Positions 40,213 through 51,541 of a DNA stretch of 64,000 nt are shown here, in pieces. Position 1 is the stretch's first letter. Each line of letters opens with the position of its first letter. Under the pieces are notes generated by a model. The model was given only the letters and a program-made list of their open reading frames with translations, was not told the origin of the DNA and did no database searches. Source of the DNA: Rotaria sordida (lineage: Eukaryota > Rotifera > Eurotatoria > Philodinida > Philodinidae); the NCBI GenBank assembly GCA_905250125.1, contig CAJNOL010000110.1, positions 70,800 through 134,799 on the forward strand, written 5' to 3'. A program made the translations under genes and the position numbers.

Positions 40213-41496
40213 CTAAGCCGCTGCAGCTCTTGGTGCCCGTGATAAATCGATAGGTACTTGTTGTGGATCATTGAATATTTGCCATTTTTCTCGTGGTATT
40301 TCTTTAAAAGTATTTAGAAAACGTTCATCATCAAAAGTTTCACCTTTAATTGCTCGAATAAAAATAGCTCGTACACGTTCTGGATATTCTTTTGCAATTG
40401 TTGCATAAATTTCTGGATCTCTTTCTCCACTATCACCAACTAATACATAATCACGAATTGTATTTATAAGAAAATATCGTAAATAAGTTATTTTATGAAT
40501 AAATGTTGATTCTGAATGAAGAAAACCAAAAATAGATGACGCTGCCCAACCAAAATGTCTCATATGAAATGATCCATCAGGAAATTTATTATTATAAATA
40601 AATTCATGGGTTAATGTATATAATTGATCGGGCATACCTGATAAATAATGAAAGGTACAATTATTATTGTTTATATGCCATTTTTGATATAATTCAGCCA
40701 TGCCTAGGAGAATGAGAAAAAGAAAAATGATTTTTTTCTTATATTGGTTTTATTGATTATGATTACCTGGTACAGGTTTGAATGGAAATATGAAAGTATT
40801 TGCAATTAATCGTACTTTATCCAATACTTCAGATATTTTAATTGTATCATCAACATCACTAATAATAGAAATACCTTTACGTGGTTCAATAAGTTGCATA
40901 ATTCCTTTTGCTGTATCTTGATTATCACCAATAGCGTCATATGTTATAAAATCATTTCTTTGTTGTTGTTGTTTTAATTTTTGTATTTCATCATTTGTTA
41001 TTTCAATTTCTTCATTAAATTGTCCGTATCTATCTGTTCGAAATGGAAATATTTTGTCATTGATTTTAATTTTTATCTGTTCATTTGATTCATCCTCAAC
41101 AAAAAATGGTTTCAATCGATCACGATTAATTGATCCATTAAGATATAATATATCATTTTCATTCAACATATGTTTAGCAATTCGTTCTATCCATAGACTT
41201 GTACTAATTCCAATCCAATTTTTTCTTCTATTACCTTCATATCGCCAACCATGTGTTACTATTTTCCATATACTATCATTATTTAATGATTGATATGCTA
41301 TCTCAGGAAAAAGAATCATTTCTTCTTTATCAAAATGACGCATATCAATATGAAATTTATTAGTTGCTGTGTCTTTAAATTTGTCTGTTATTATATTCCA
41401 TAGATGACGCATTCGATGTCTTGGAGAAAATCTTTCACTATCAACATTGATTACGAATAGTAATAGTAGGACACAGAGTGATGAATACGACATCAT
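40213..41496 (-). CDS. APP1-family (DUF2183) phosphatidate phosphatase-like protein, secreted
   Basis: Two exons (41496-40767 and 40703-40213) give 406 aa. A signal peptide is plain at the N-terminus (SLCVLLLLFVINVDS). The catalytic domain has the HAD-type DxDxT nucleophile motif in IISDVDDTIKIS, followed by FPFKPVPGMAELYQKW, FHYLSGMP and the lysine-containing HKITYLRYFL region, ending with DYVLVGDSGERDPEIY, whose GDSxxxDPE is the acidic last motif. This order is that of the fungal App1p phosphatidate phosphatase family. Substrate here is not known. Family members are widespread in fungi and bacteria but scarce in animals, so horizontal origin is possible, though the gene has an intron and local codon use. 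A second ATG directly follows the first. Confidence 0.85.
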
Positions 41497-44086
41497 TAGT
41501 GATCAAGAAAATATAAAAGTATCGTACACGATATTTACCAAAAGCGACAGAGCAAAATGAATGAAAGAGAAGTTCTATCGCAATATTTTTTATAACTACA
41601 GTGTAATGGAGTGAGAACGAACGAATAAACTGATGAAGTTCGAAGTAGTGGAAGCAAATGATGAGGGGGTGGGTATGAATAAGTGTTTACGTCAAAGAAA
41701 ACCACTGACCGAATTGAAAGAATAAATGAATTTGTATATATACGTATATATGATGAATCACTTTTGTGATTATTCATGAAATGGCATACTATTTGTTCAA
41801 GAATATATTAGAATTAGAATATTTCATTTTTTTTTACTAATAATGTAAGAATTAACATAAGTTTTTTTTCTTTCTATAGTTTAGAATACAATTAATTGAT
41901 AAAAGATTTTCGTAATTTCTTTTCTATGATATATGTTTACGATAATTTAAAACAAAAAGATATTTTTTCAAAAAGTTTTAAATAACTATTGATAATATCG
42001 CAAACATTTATCGATCATATCAAGCAGTGCCAGGTGTTGTTTATTATTATTTGTTTTTGTTATGAAATTTTATATATTTGCCAAACATGTCAGCAAATAC
42101 AGTTGATGGTGCTGTCATGAATAAACCATTTTTCAGAATAGAAAGAAAATGTTTCAAGTATTTCGAACACTCTATATATAATACACATAACTCAAAAAGC
42201 AGACAAGATTTACATTATACACATACATGATTAGTCGGTTTTAGTATACAATGTCTCAAGGACATTTCAGCCTTTTCATCATTTTTGAAGAGTGACTCAT
42301 CAGAAAATTTCGAAACTTTCAAAGCAGATAGGTCTCAATAAATAGAGAAAAACTTTTTATACACCCACACCCTTCCAAAATGCCTTCTTCTAGAAGATGT
42401 CGCACTAACAAAAGCTAAAAGTCAATTCTTTGCCTCAGCTGCAATATGTCTAATAGAGTTGAAATTTTTATTACAGATACTAGACACTGTTAGGAGTGTC
42501 TACTTTTTCCAGTTTCTTTTATCCCCTTCTATGTAAATAACAAGATCCAAATACATTGAGAACAAAAAGGTTTCAAGAATTTTAGCCAATTCGATACCCT
42601 TTTTAGGTTTCGTACATTAGTACAAAACTCTTGGAAGAATTCATCATGTATATAGTAAACATTTTCAAAGGTTTTGTAGCTCTTACGAAACTCTTTTCAA
42701 GTTCTGTAAAGGACTATTTGTTTTCAGTGTACCGACCGTGCCCTCGAAAAACTAATGTTGTTCTTTTTTGAGTGTTTTAACCGTAACCTTTTTTTATCAA
42801 CTCTGATAAAAACCAGCGGTACATTATATTTTAAAACAAAAAAAGAATAGATATCCTAAACACTTCCTACTATTCATTTCACAAAATAATGTGCTTCACT
42901 GTCTTTCGAATAACTTTTGATAGAAACATCGTAGCGACCTGCAGCTTTCATCATTTAAAAGAGAAGATCTTGAGCCACCGAAGCATATCGAAATTTGAGT
43001 AGCCAGTAATTAATCAATCAGGGAAGTTCTTGATGAAGATTTTCGAAAATGATATTCTGAAGCTATTTCCATCTCGATTTAGATTTTCAATAAGACTACT
43101 CAACAGAAAAAATGTCTTCTCTTTCAATATACACAAGGCCAACATTCGTAGCTTGTTCCGTTCAAGAGTTATAAAACTTTTCGTGAGCTTCCATTTCAAC
43201 CAATTAACCTGTAATCAGCGTGAACAGCAGCTTCGAATGGATAATTAACCGTGCTGAGTCGAATGATGATATTTGTTATTAATTTCAAACTGATCTAACA
43301 CTATTACCTCAATATCTTCGAAATGTTGAGTCCTTCGTTACATGGAGGTTGATTGTACAATTTCGGAAATATTGAGATGATAGTGTCAGATCAGTTCGAA
43401 ACTAAAACAAATATCACAACTCGACTTAGTACCGTGATTTATCCCTGCCTGACTGCTTTTCAGAGTGATCACAGGTCAATTGATTGAAATTGGGAGTCTC
43501 AGAAAAAGCCTTATACCTCTTGAACGGAACAAGCAATGAATGTCAGCTTTATGTAGATTGAAAAAAAAAGAAAATTTTCTATCGACTAGTCTTAATGAAG
43601 TTCTAAATCGAGTAGGTGTGAGTGCACCTACCCACACTCACACCCTCTTTCAAAAACAGAGAAATTATGTGTCAGTTTTTTTAGCGAAAACATTTCATCT
43701 TTTCTAGTTTTTCGACTGTTATGTTTGTACATTAATTCTTGAAATATGTCTAGTAGATAGAGGACACTTCGAGGCATACATAGGTCAGCATAAAAATAAA
43801 AATGAAAAATTTAAACATTTTCAGTTGGGAAAAGGACCACAATCCTCTGAAATTCTTGAATATTAATATCTCGCATGTCCTTGAATAGCTTTCAATGTTG
43901 ATTGTGTTATTTAGTTCAAAAACTAAAAATTATCGTTTGTCTTATCACCAATTTTATTTCAACATAATAAAAGGGAATAAATAAAAATTAATCGACTGAA
44001 TTTGTTAAATCAAACAGAAAAAGAAAAAAGGAAATGTAGTTCATTTTATTGTCACATCAATACGAAAACATCGCACCATAATTATT
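41497..44086. other. Spacer with a foldback element
   Basis: About 2.6 kb between the APP1-like gene and the small-protein locus A. The foldback at 43068-43614 is the only structure that I can define. ORFs within it are products of the inverted repeat. Confidence 0.5.
43068..43614. repeat. Foldback element with about 260-bp arms
   Basis: Arms at about 43068-43333 and 43358-43614 are inverted copies around a short loop. Shared landmarks are CTCGATTTAGA, GCTTGTTCCGTTCAAGAG, CAATTAACCTGT and GATATTTGTT. Beyond the right arm is a short CACCTACCCACACTCACACCC run. No coding frame was found. Confidence 0.75.
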
Positions 44087-44360
44087 TTAACGCATATGCA
44101 TCGTTATAAATTCTTCTTTCGTTTCATATCCATCCCAGATGCCTTTTGAATCAGTTTTTTTTGGGAATGTCTGATATTTAATTCCCCATCCATTCAAAGG
44201 TGACAATGAACGTGGTGATCCTGATGATAATGAATCATTTGCATCGGTATTTGTCATTGAATTACTGCGTAAGTTAACAAGTCTAAATAAAGACACATAA
44301 GCATTTATAGTTATTCTGCAAAAAAAATCTATTTTACTGGAAAGTAGTAGATTCAGCCAT
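44087..44360 (-). CDS. Small-protein locus A, downstream cistron (72 aa, unrecognised)
   Basis: Two exons on the minus strand: 44360-44338 and 44282-44087. The product starts MAESTTFQLVNLRSNSM, has a Ser/Pro-rich middle (SSGSPRSLSPLNGWGIKY) and ends KGIWDGYETKEEFITMHMR. The paralogue at 46794-47065 shares SPRSL, WGIxY, KGxWDGYxTxEEF and the terminal MHxR, and has its intron at the same place. I do not recognise the family. No signal peptide or membrane helix. Its ATG lies 122 nt after the stop of the upstream cistron, and that stretch contains no AG on the coding strand. Conservation of frame and intron between the copies makes it a real gene. Confidence 0.7.
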
Positions 44361-44482
44361 GATGATGGTTTGAATATAGATTGGAAGAAAAATTGAAAAA
44401 ATCGATGAAGATTATTGTTTAAAAGTTGAAAACACCAAAAAACAAACGAAATGCACACGAAGATTAAGAAGAAAAATATAAA

Positions 44483-44634
44483 TCAATCTTTGAGTACGGC
44501 TTTACCAAGTGATGAAGCAGGTTGCTATAATAGAAGACAAGAATAATTGAAAAAATATAGAATAAAAATATATAATAACTCACATTTTTCCAAGTTTTAC
44601 GAACGGGTTTAGTTAAGCGTTTCGAAGTTAACAT
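44483..44634 (-). CDS. Small-protein locus A, upstream cistron (30 aa, unrecognised)
   Basis: Two exons: 44634-44584 and 44524-44483, with a 59-bp intron (GTGAGT ... ATAG). The product is MLTSKRLTKPVRKTWKN joined to QPASSLGKAVLKD. The copy at 47175-47332 has the same lengths, the same intron position and 24 of 30 identical residues, so the peptide is under selection or recently duplicated. It is basic, soluble and has no known motif. A possible 5'UTR intron lies at 44649-44704 and a TATA-rich run at 44790-44804. Confidence 0.65.
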
Positions 44635-45234
44635 CCAAACATAAAACACTAAATGAATATATAATCAACAGAATATATTCCTTTGACTTTTAAATAGATC
44701 TTACCAACAAAAGAGAAGAATATATAGTGTTGCTAATAATAAAGAGACGCTTGGGTAAATGAAATGAAGATGCCCCAACGTTTGTCCTTATATATATATA
44801 TATACGGAACCAGGTATAATTCAGCTCGGAATTAAATAAAAACGCAGAAGAGTGTAGATAAGGACAACAGATTAAGTCAACAGGAGTACTTCTCTCACAA
44901 TGTTGTGTATTATCATGCAGTCCATTCGTGATATGAGAATATCAAAGTACACGATCACTATTACGTTTAATTGCTCGTGGGTTTCTTTTTCTTTCTAAAT
45001 CAATTTTATTGTTATATTAATTATAAACAGAATCTTTCGATATTTATGAATCAGATTTTCTTTTTTTTTTGATTTAACGATTAGACAAATCAGTGATTTG
45101 ATGATGATACAGTTTTCAATATAGTTATGTTGACGATGATATTCACAATAGATGATTATTTGTAGGAAATAATCATTCATGTCGAATTCATAGTAACTGT
45201 TCGTTGAAGTATATTCATATTACTATCGTTCCTA

Positions 45235-46178
45235 ACGGGTGGGGCAAAAGTTTTGCATTAATTTTGCTTTTGATATAACTCTGCAACGCAATGTCGTGGA
45301 GACTTGATTTTTTTTTGTTAGAAAGAGCAAAGTGTCTAGTGCAAGAATATATAAAAGAGTTTGATTGGAAATGTTTCTCGAAAACTACAACAATCTTAGA
45401 ACAGAAGACGTTGGAAAACTCTTCCGCAACTTTTTCGAACTTAGAAAAGAATTCCTATAATTAGACAGGTTATCTTTTTATTCGTCTAATCCGGATTTTA
45501 TAATATAAGGATAGAGCACTATTGTGTTACAAAAAAAGAAATTTTCTACATGTTTTATAACGGTTGAAATGAACGCTTTTATGATATCGTCTGTGTCATC
45601 GATTTTTCATCATTGTTGGTAGCAATCGAAAAAATAAACTCTATTTCGCAGGAGAGATTGCTAGAAGCTATATATTTTATATGGAAAAGAAAGTTTATTG
45701 AGTACTCTACCAAATAATATTATTTGGAATAGGACGCAACTTCTCTATGAGATATTCAGAAAAAAACTTATTTTCACGCTGTAAAACCAAATTCGAACAA
45801 CTAATTTGTTTTTATCAACGCGCCTTTTGTTCATTCTCTTGTATGTTATACCAATTATTTTAATACCAAATGAAAACCTTCGTTGTAATGAACAACTGTA
45901 TATATATGGTGCTCGAAAGTGTCGAAAGTGGCTAATGAAAAAGGCTCAAACAAATATTTTTGGATTAAAAAAATGTGACGAAAGTTGCGGAAGAGTTTTT
46001 TGGAGCTTTGTGTTCTAAAACTATTGTAACCTTTGAAAAGCATTACAAATCAAATTCTTTTATGTATTTTTGCACTAGACACTTTGCTCTTTCTAACAAA
46101 AAAAATCAAGTCTGTACGACATTGCTTTGCAGGGTTATATCAAAAACAAAACTAATGCAAAACTTTTGCCCCACCCGT
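45235..46178. mobile_element. MITE-like element with about 200-bp TIRs and TA duplication
   Basis: The 944-bp element starts ACGGGTGGGGCAAAAGTTTT; its right end is the inverted copy, and TA flanks both sides (45233-45234 and 46179-46180). The inverted arms run to about 45440 and from about 45972, with roughly one mismatch in six. Runs such as AGAAAGAGCAAAGTGTCTAG are exact. It lies between the two copies of the small-protein locus. No transposase frame. The TA duplication points to Tc1/mariner-like mobilisation (inference). Confidence 0.82.
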
Positions 46179-46793
46179 TATTTAGTATAGCTACTTTCGA
46201 AAAATGCAGACTTTGCTCTTGTTTTTGTGTTCTGCGAATAAGTATGACCTTCTAACTGATATCGGTCATCTGACTGTTTATTATCTAATGATATCATGCG
46301 AAATTTTGTTAATATCGTATATTGTAAGAATGAAATATTTATTCTATTTACTAAAATAGTTAGTTCTAGAAAAAAAAGAACAATGTCCTTTAAACTGCGA
46401 CCTTTAAAACAAATATACTCGCTATAAATATAATTTCTAGAACATTCGATATAGACATCATGAAGCTTATCTTTCATAGTGTATGATTAATTTGAATAGA
46501 TCGAATTCAGACATTTGTAGAGAATCTCTATCAATTGCTTAATTAAAATAGTATAACAGAAAATTTCAAAATGATCTTTCGTTTAATGTCCAATGGTTCC
46601 TTTGTATTAGTAAATCAAATAATTTCACAATTAAAATAGTTCTTTTTTTTCAGCTATTCAAATGAAAGAAAAAAAAACGCGAAACAAACAAAAACTGAAT
46701 GGAAAGACAAACATAATAAAAACGAACAAGACAAAAGAAAAAGTGCAGTTCTTCATGACTGTAAATGGAAGGAAGAGAATATCTTATCACTAT

Positions 46794-47065
46794 TTAACGA
46801 AGATGCATCATCATGAATTCTTCTTGTGTTTGATATCCATCCCAGACACCTTTAACTTCAGGTTCATGAATTGTTTTATAGTGAATTCCCCAACTAGAAA
46901 AGGACAGTGATAATGACCGAGGTGACGCGGGCGTTGATAATGGTTCATGCATAGGAACATTTCCGGAGGCAACACTACTTGTACGGATGTTTCTATTCAA
47001 ATATAAAGAAGTCATATATAGTTCATGCATAAAATAAATCTATCTTACCGAGAAAATGAGTCCAT
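46794..47065 (-). CDS. Small-protein locus B, downstream cistron (71 aa, unrecognised)
   Basis: Two exons: 47065-47049 and 46992-46794. Starts MDSFSRNIRTSSVASGN, middle PLSTPASPRSLSLSFSSWGI, ends VKGVWDGYQTQEEFMMMHLR. It is the paralogue of the cistron at 44087-44360 and shares its intron phase. The distance from the upstream cistron's stop to its ATG is 109 nt, again with no AG on the coding strand. The family is unknown to me. Confidence 0.7.
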
Positions 47066-47174
47066 TTCAGTCGTATAATTTCGTAGTAAGATGGGTAATC
47101 AATGAAGAATTGGAAATAAGACAATAAGTTGATTCACAAGCAAGCAAATAAAAGTTTAAAACAGAATATATAAA

Positions 47175-47332
47175 TCAATCTTTAAAAACAGCTTTGCCAA
47201 GTGATGATGCTGGTTGCTAGAATAAAATAAAATTTCATATTTCTTTTTAGAACTAGAAAAAAAACAAACATCGAAACGTACATTTTTCCAAGTTTTACGA
47301 ACTGGTTCTGCTATACGTTTCGAGATTAACAT
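47175..47332 (-). CDS. Small-protein locus B, upstream cistron (30 aa, unrecognised)
   Basis: Two exons: 47332-47282 and 47216-47175, with a 65-bp intron. The product is MLISKRIAEPVRKTWKN joined to QPASSLGKAVFKD, identical to locus A except at six positions. A TATA-like GTATATATAG on the coding strand lies at 47380-47389, about 50 bp before the ATG, which would suit one promoter for both cistrons. Confidence 0.65.
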
Positions 47333-48751
47333 TCAAAATGGCATAGACGTAATTGAAAGAAAAATCTCAACAGTCTGCTCTATATATACATCATCAATAT
47401 AATGTTCCTTACACAAGATAAGAAAATTGCTGACGAAAATGCTTATTTTCTGTGATAAAATCCATTATTGGGCAATAAATGATAAGAAATAAACTGCAAT
47501 GTTGTGAGATACAAAAAAAGCAGATGCATGTGACGTCAAACAACGCAACTGACAGCATGATATGAGGGAAGTACAGTCTGACACTGCATGCGTAGGAGTT
47601 AATATTTAAATATTCATCGATGATGGTGTGATTAGGTCTGCTGAAGAGGTCAATTTGTTCGATACATTTCTCTGTAAAAATGTACTGATCCATTTCATTA
47701 TTGATGCATTTAATAAATTACTAAAAAAATTATGAAAACTATTACCAATAAAATTACTTATATTGAATACATCATATCTGATGGACATTACTCATTTACT
47801 TTTTCAATTTTATTTATTAGTACATCGTAAATAGCTAATGATTGTCTTTTGTAAAAATTTTTAGTCAATATCAGTGTCATGAGAATGATAGATTATTATT
47901 TCAGTAGCTTCTTGTTGATCTATTAATTAGATTTAGCTAGATAATAGTCTAGGAATTGTTAGTTCTGGTTATTTATCTATATTTACATAATAAGACACCT
48001 ACGTTTCTGTTGACACTTTATCGTTATAAATTATCACTGAGTACAATAATCTAATGTATGATTATGACGTTTGGTAGTAACAGGGAAAACTTTGAAAATT
48101 CGATAATGTAATAATGAATAATTTGTCAGCTGAAATTATTAGTTCACGAGTCCAGAATAAGTTCCTAAAATGATATGTGTTTTTTAGTTTTTCATTATAG
48201 AGAAAATTCAAGTACAAGTAATTGAATTTCATCTTTTCAAAATGATCTTCTTATTTATATAGAAAAAAGAAATCTGATTGTAAAGGCACGAATAGGTGCT
48301 TTGCAAAAAAAGAGGATTAAAGCAGATAAAACACTATAGGAAATACAATGTTGAAAACTTATCTTTAACCTTTATAAATTATTCAAAGCTTATATTTTGT
48401 ATCTTTTCCAACAATCTATCCTATATATGACGATTATCAAAATTATTCTACAAAATTCGTTTTCAGTTTTTTTCTGCTGCCATAAGCGCTAGACAGAATT
48501 CAAATAGTGACTCGAATAGAGACATTGGTTTCTAACAAGAATATAAGGAAATAAGAATGATTATCATATTGGTAAAGATAAAAGCTCCACAAAACCAAAA
48601 CACTAGTTTTTCAACACATGGAGCAGTATGAAGAACTTAGATTCGAGGTCAATTTTTTTCTATTATTAATATTCAATATTTAATTTTCTTTTATTGATAT
48701 ATACTAATTTTTCAATATTCAATATAGAAGTCCATCATGAATGGTCTGAAG

Positions 48752-48775
48752 CAGAGATAGGCAGCTCCGACTCCG
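48752..48775 (+). mobile_element. Possible hAT-type terminal repeat
   Basis: CAGAGATAGGCAGCTCCGAC followed by TCCG resembles the ends of hAT DNA transposons and their MITEs, which often begin CAGAG(A/G)T(A/T)GGCA and have a GC-rich CTCCGACTCCG stretch. The other end was not located, so it may be a solo or truncated copy. Confidence 0.3.
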
Positions 48776-49477
48776 AAGCACCCGCTCCATGGAGCTAGCT
48801 TCAACCATGCGCTTCTTCTTCGCTTTATTCTTCTGTAAACAAAGACAGAAGACTTAGTGAGACAAAAGCTCGTCATCGACCGTTCATTGCAGTGAATATG
48901 CCATTGTTACATTTTAACCAATGACAATGCTTGAGACGATGGCTAACGGTTCATTTAGTCGATTGTTCTATAACATATTTGACTGCACTATTGTTAGTTT
49001 GAAAATATAAGAACACAACATTAATGAAGACAGAAAATTCAATATTATGAAATGTATGAGAAGTAAGCGATATTAGAACAGAAAAACTTTCTTATTCAAC
49101 TTAAAGTTGAATGAACAAACTTTTCTATGACAAAAAAATCATATAACCGATCGTCATCGTTAACCGAGCAAGATGATAAGGGTTTTTAATTACCCGCTCA
49201 TTTTTTTACAGTGTACAATCTTGCTTATCCCTTTTAAATACTCTGGAAAAAGGATATATGAAAAGATTTATGACTTTCAAATACCAGTTGTGAAAGGTTG
49301 GTGAAAGGATTTACAATATTCATAAACTCTTAAATGGTTTGTTATATCGTGCATTTTCATAACTCCTCCGTAGGATTACATGAATTTCATGAACGCTTTA
49401 ATATAAGCATAAAAGTGATTATCAAAACAATATATGAAAGGATTCATGAAGATCATCAACCATACCACAGGTCATGA

Positions 49478-50241
49478 GTATTAGGAATTTATGCTAACGC
49501 TCCAAACAGCCGACCTTTTAAGGCAAATCAAAATCGATCTCACTAACACCCACATCTCGACAAGTTATATTCATTAATAGCCACTAATATCCATTTTGTA
49601 TAAGAAATAAAAAGTCTTCATCTTCAACAAAATCACACTAACACCCAAATTATCTTCACTAATACTTACAGGCGCTTATAACCTAAGTTCTAACTTGAAT
49701 AAATGCTATTTCTAAATTACTTTCCTTCACAAAATTTTTCTTCGAAACTGATAATAAAAATGATACAAAAATATACCATGAAATGTCTACCATGCAGGCA
49801 AACAAAGATCATCAAAACACGTGTGAACGCTCAAAAATGTATTTGTTCAGCTCTGTAATTCATTTAGAAGCTTAAAAATACACTTGATCGTTTACATTTG
49901 TTTTGATGATCTTTATTTGTCTGCATAATAGACATTTCATGATATATTTTTGTATCATTTTTATTATCAGTTTCGAAGGAAAATTTTGTGAAGGAAAGTA
50001 ATTTAGAAATAGCATTTATTCAAGTCAGAACATAGGTTATAAGCGCCTGTAAGTATTAGTGAAGATAATTTGGGTGTTAGTGTGATTTTGTTGAAGATGA
50101 AGATTTTTTATTTCTTATACAAAATGGATATTAGTGGCTATTAATAAGCATAACTCGTCGAGATGCGAGTGTTAGTGAGATCGATTTTGGTTTGCCTTAA
50201 AAGGTTGGCTGTTTGAAGCCTTAGCATCAATCACTAATATT
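49478..50241. repeat. Foldback element with about 370-bp arms
   Basis: The largest hairpin of the window: left arm from 49478 to about 49850, loop of about 30 bp, right arm to 50241. Shared landmarks include AACAGCC, CCTTTTAAGGCAAA, AAAATCGATCTCACTAACAC, CAGGCGCTTATAACCTA and AAAGATCATCAAAACA. Mismatches are few, so the element is fairly young or maintained. No coding frame. Confidence 0.85.
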
Positions 50242-50682
50242 CTCAAATGTATCACGTAAAATAATTGATTTTGAAAATTTCTCAATGTTAAATTATTTTC
50301 TAGGAAGACTTTCGATACAATTTCTCCTTACTTAATTTTTAAATTTTTTAATAAAAAATATTTCTTTTTTATTTATTCTTTTTAATCAATAATCTTTTAT
50401 TTAAAATGAAATTGTGTTCAAACAAATTTAATAATCGACGTTCTTACTCTAACAAAATAAAAGAATAAATTAATTTGAAAGAACAAATGAATATTTATTT
50501 GAAAATACAACTGTTAATAGCAAAAATAAAGAATTTTCTTTTAAATTCTTCTTTATCCATAGTAACAACAACGGCAGCAGCGGCAACAACAACAGGTTAT
50601 TAATTAGAATTTCTTAAATAAATAGTTGAATAATGTTTTTTTTAAAACTTTGTGCAAGTCTTAATCTAAGAACGAATTGGAA

Positions 50683-50806
50683 TTATCCAAATAACGATAT
50701 ATCAATATTAACATCAATGATATGAACCATTTGTTGTTCAGCGTGTTTAAGTAATGGTACATCATGTAATCCTTTTGCTTTCAATAATGCAATTTCAATA
50801 TGTTGG
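50683..50806 (-). pseudogene. Possible orphan terminal exon
   Basis: After TTTTCAG on the minus strand, 41 codons are open to a TAA and use the local codon bias. They encode HIEIALLKAKGLHDVPLLKH followed by AEQQMVHIIDVNI and end SLFG. No upstream exon was found and I do not recognise it. It could be the last exon of a gene broken by the neighbouring repeats, or chance. Confidence 0.3.
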
Positions 50807-51510
50807 CTGAAAAGCCCAACAGCAGGCAGTGGAAAAGCTGATTCAACTACTAGTGGTCATAAATGAGTTTTATATTCTTTATTAATAAATAAACAATTCC
50901 ATTTTTTCGATTAAACAATCATTTAATTAAATATTTTATTCTTATTTTATTTTGAGTTTCTAACATAAACTTAAGCTAAATATTTTTTTTCGTGATAAGT
51001 TTCTCAATTTTTTATATTTGAACATAATTTATTTTTGATAAAAATCAAAATTATTTCATTTTATTGTTATCTAGAAATATTTTTCACAGACATGTTTAAT
51101 TAGTTCGAAATAAAACTCGCATAAGAATCGATCAGCCGATAATTAATCCTCCGAGGACGGTGAGACATATAGTGTCCAACCATCCTTAATGGGTTAATGA
51201 AAAAGACCTTTTTCTAATAATTATTTCATTTCAAATATGAAATAATCGTTTAGTTTATATATAGATGCATTAAATTCTGATATATATTATCGTTCTAAAA
51301 GAATTTTTACGATGAAATTTCTTATTATATGCAATGATAAACAGTTTGCATATGTTTATTGATACATCAGAGATGCATACTTTCCAAGAACTGAGCTCAA
51401 TAATTTATCAATAGTTCATATAAAACGAATTGCTTATAAGTTTTAATGTCGCAAACGTGACTGCTTATCCCTTTTTTCTACAATTATTTATAAAAGTATC
51501 ATACGAACAA

Positions 51511-51541
<31 letters not shown>

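Noticed and set aside
44087-44634. A single spliced protein joining both cistrons of locus A
   Set aside because: Splicing the first exon to the last exon gives ACT TGT TAA, an immediate stop; the equivalent join in locus B also stops within six codons.
45806-46190. Frames within the TA-flanked MITE
   Set aside because: Both lie in the inverted arm and spacer, overlap on opposite strands, and show no transposase motif.
49500-50225. CRISPR-like array from repeated CACTAACACCC units
   Set aside because: The units are irregular, lie in a hairpin, and the genome is eukaryotic.
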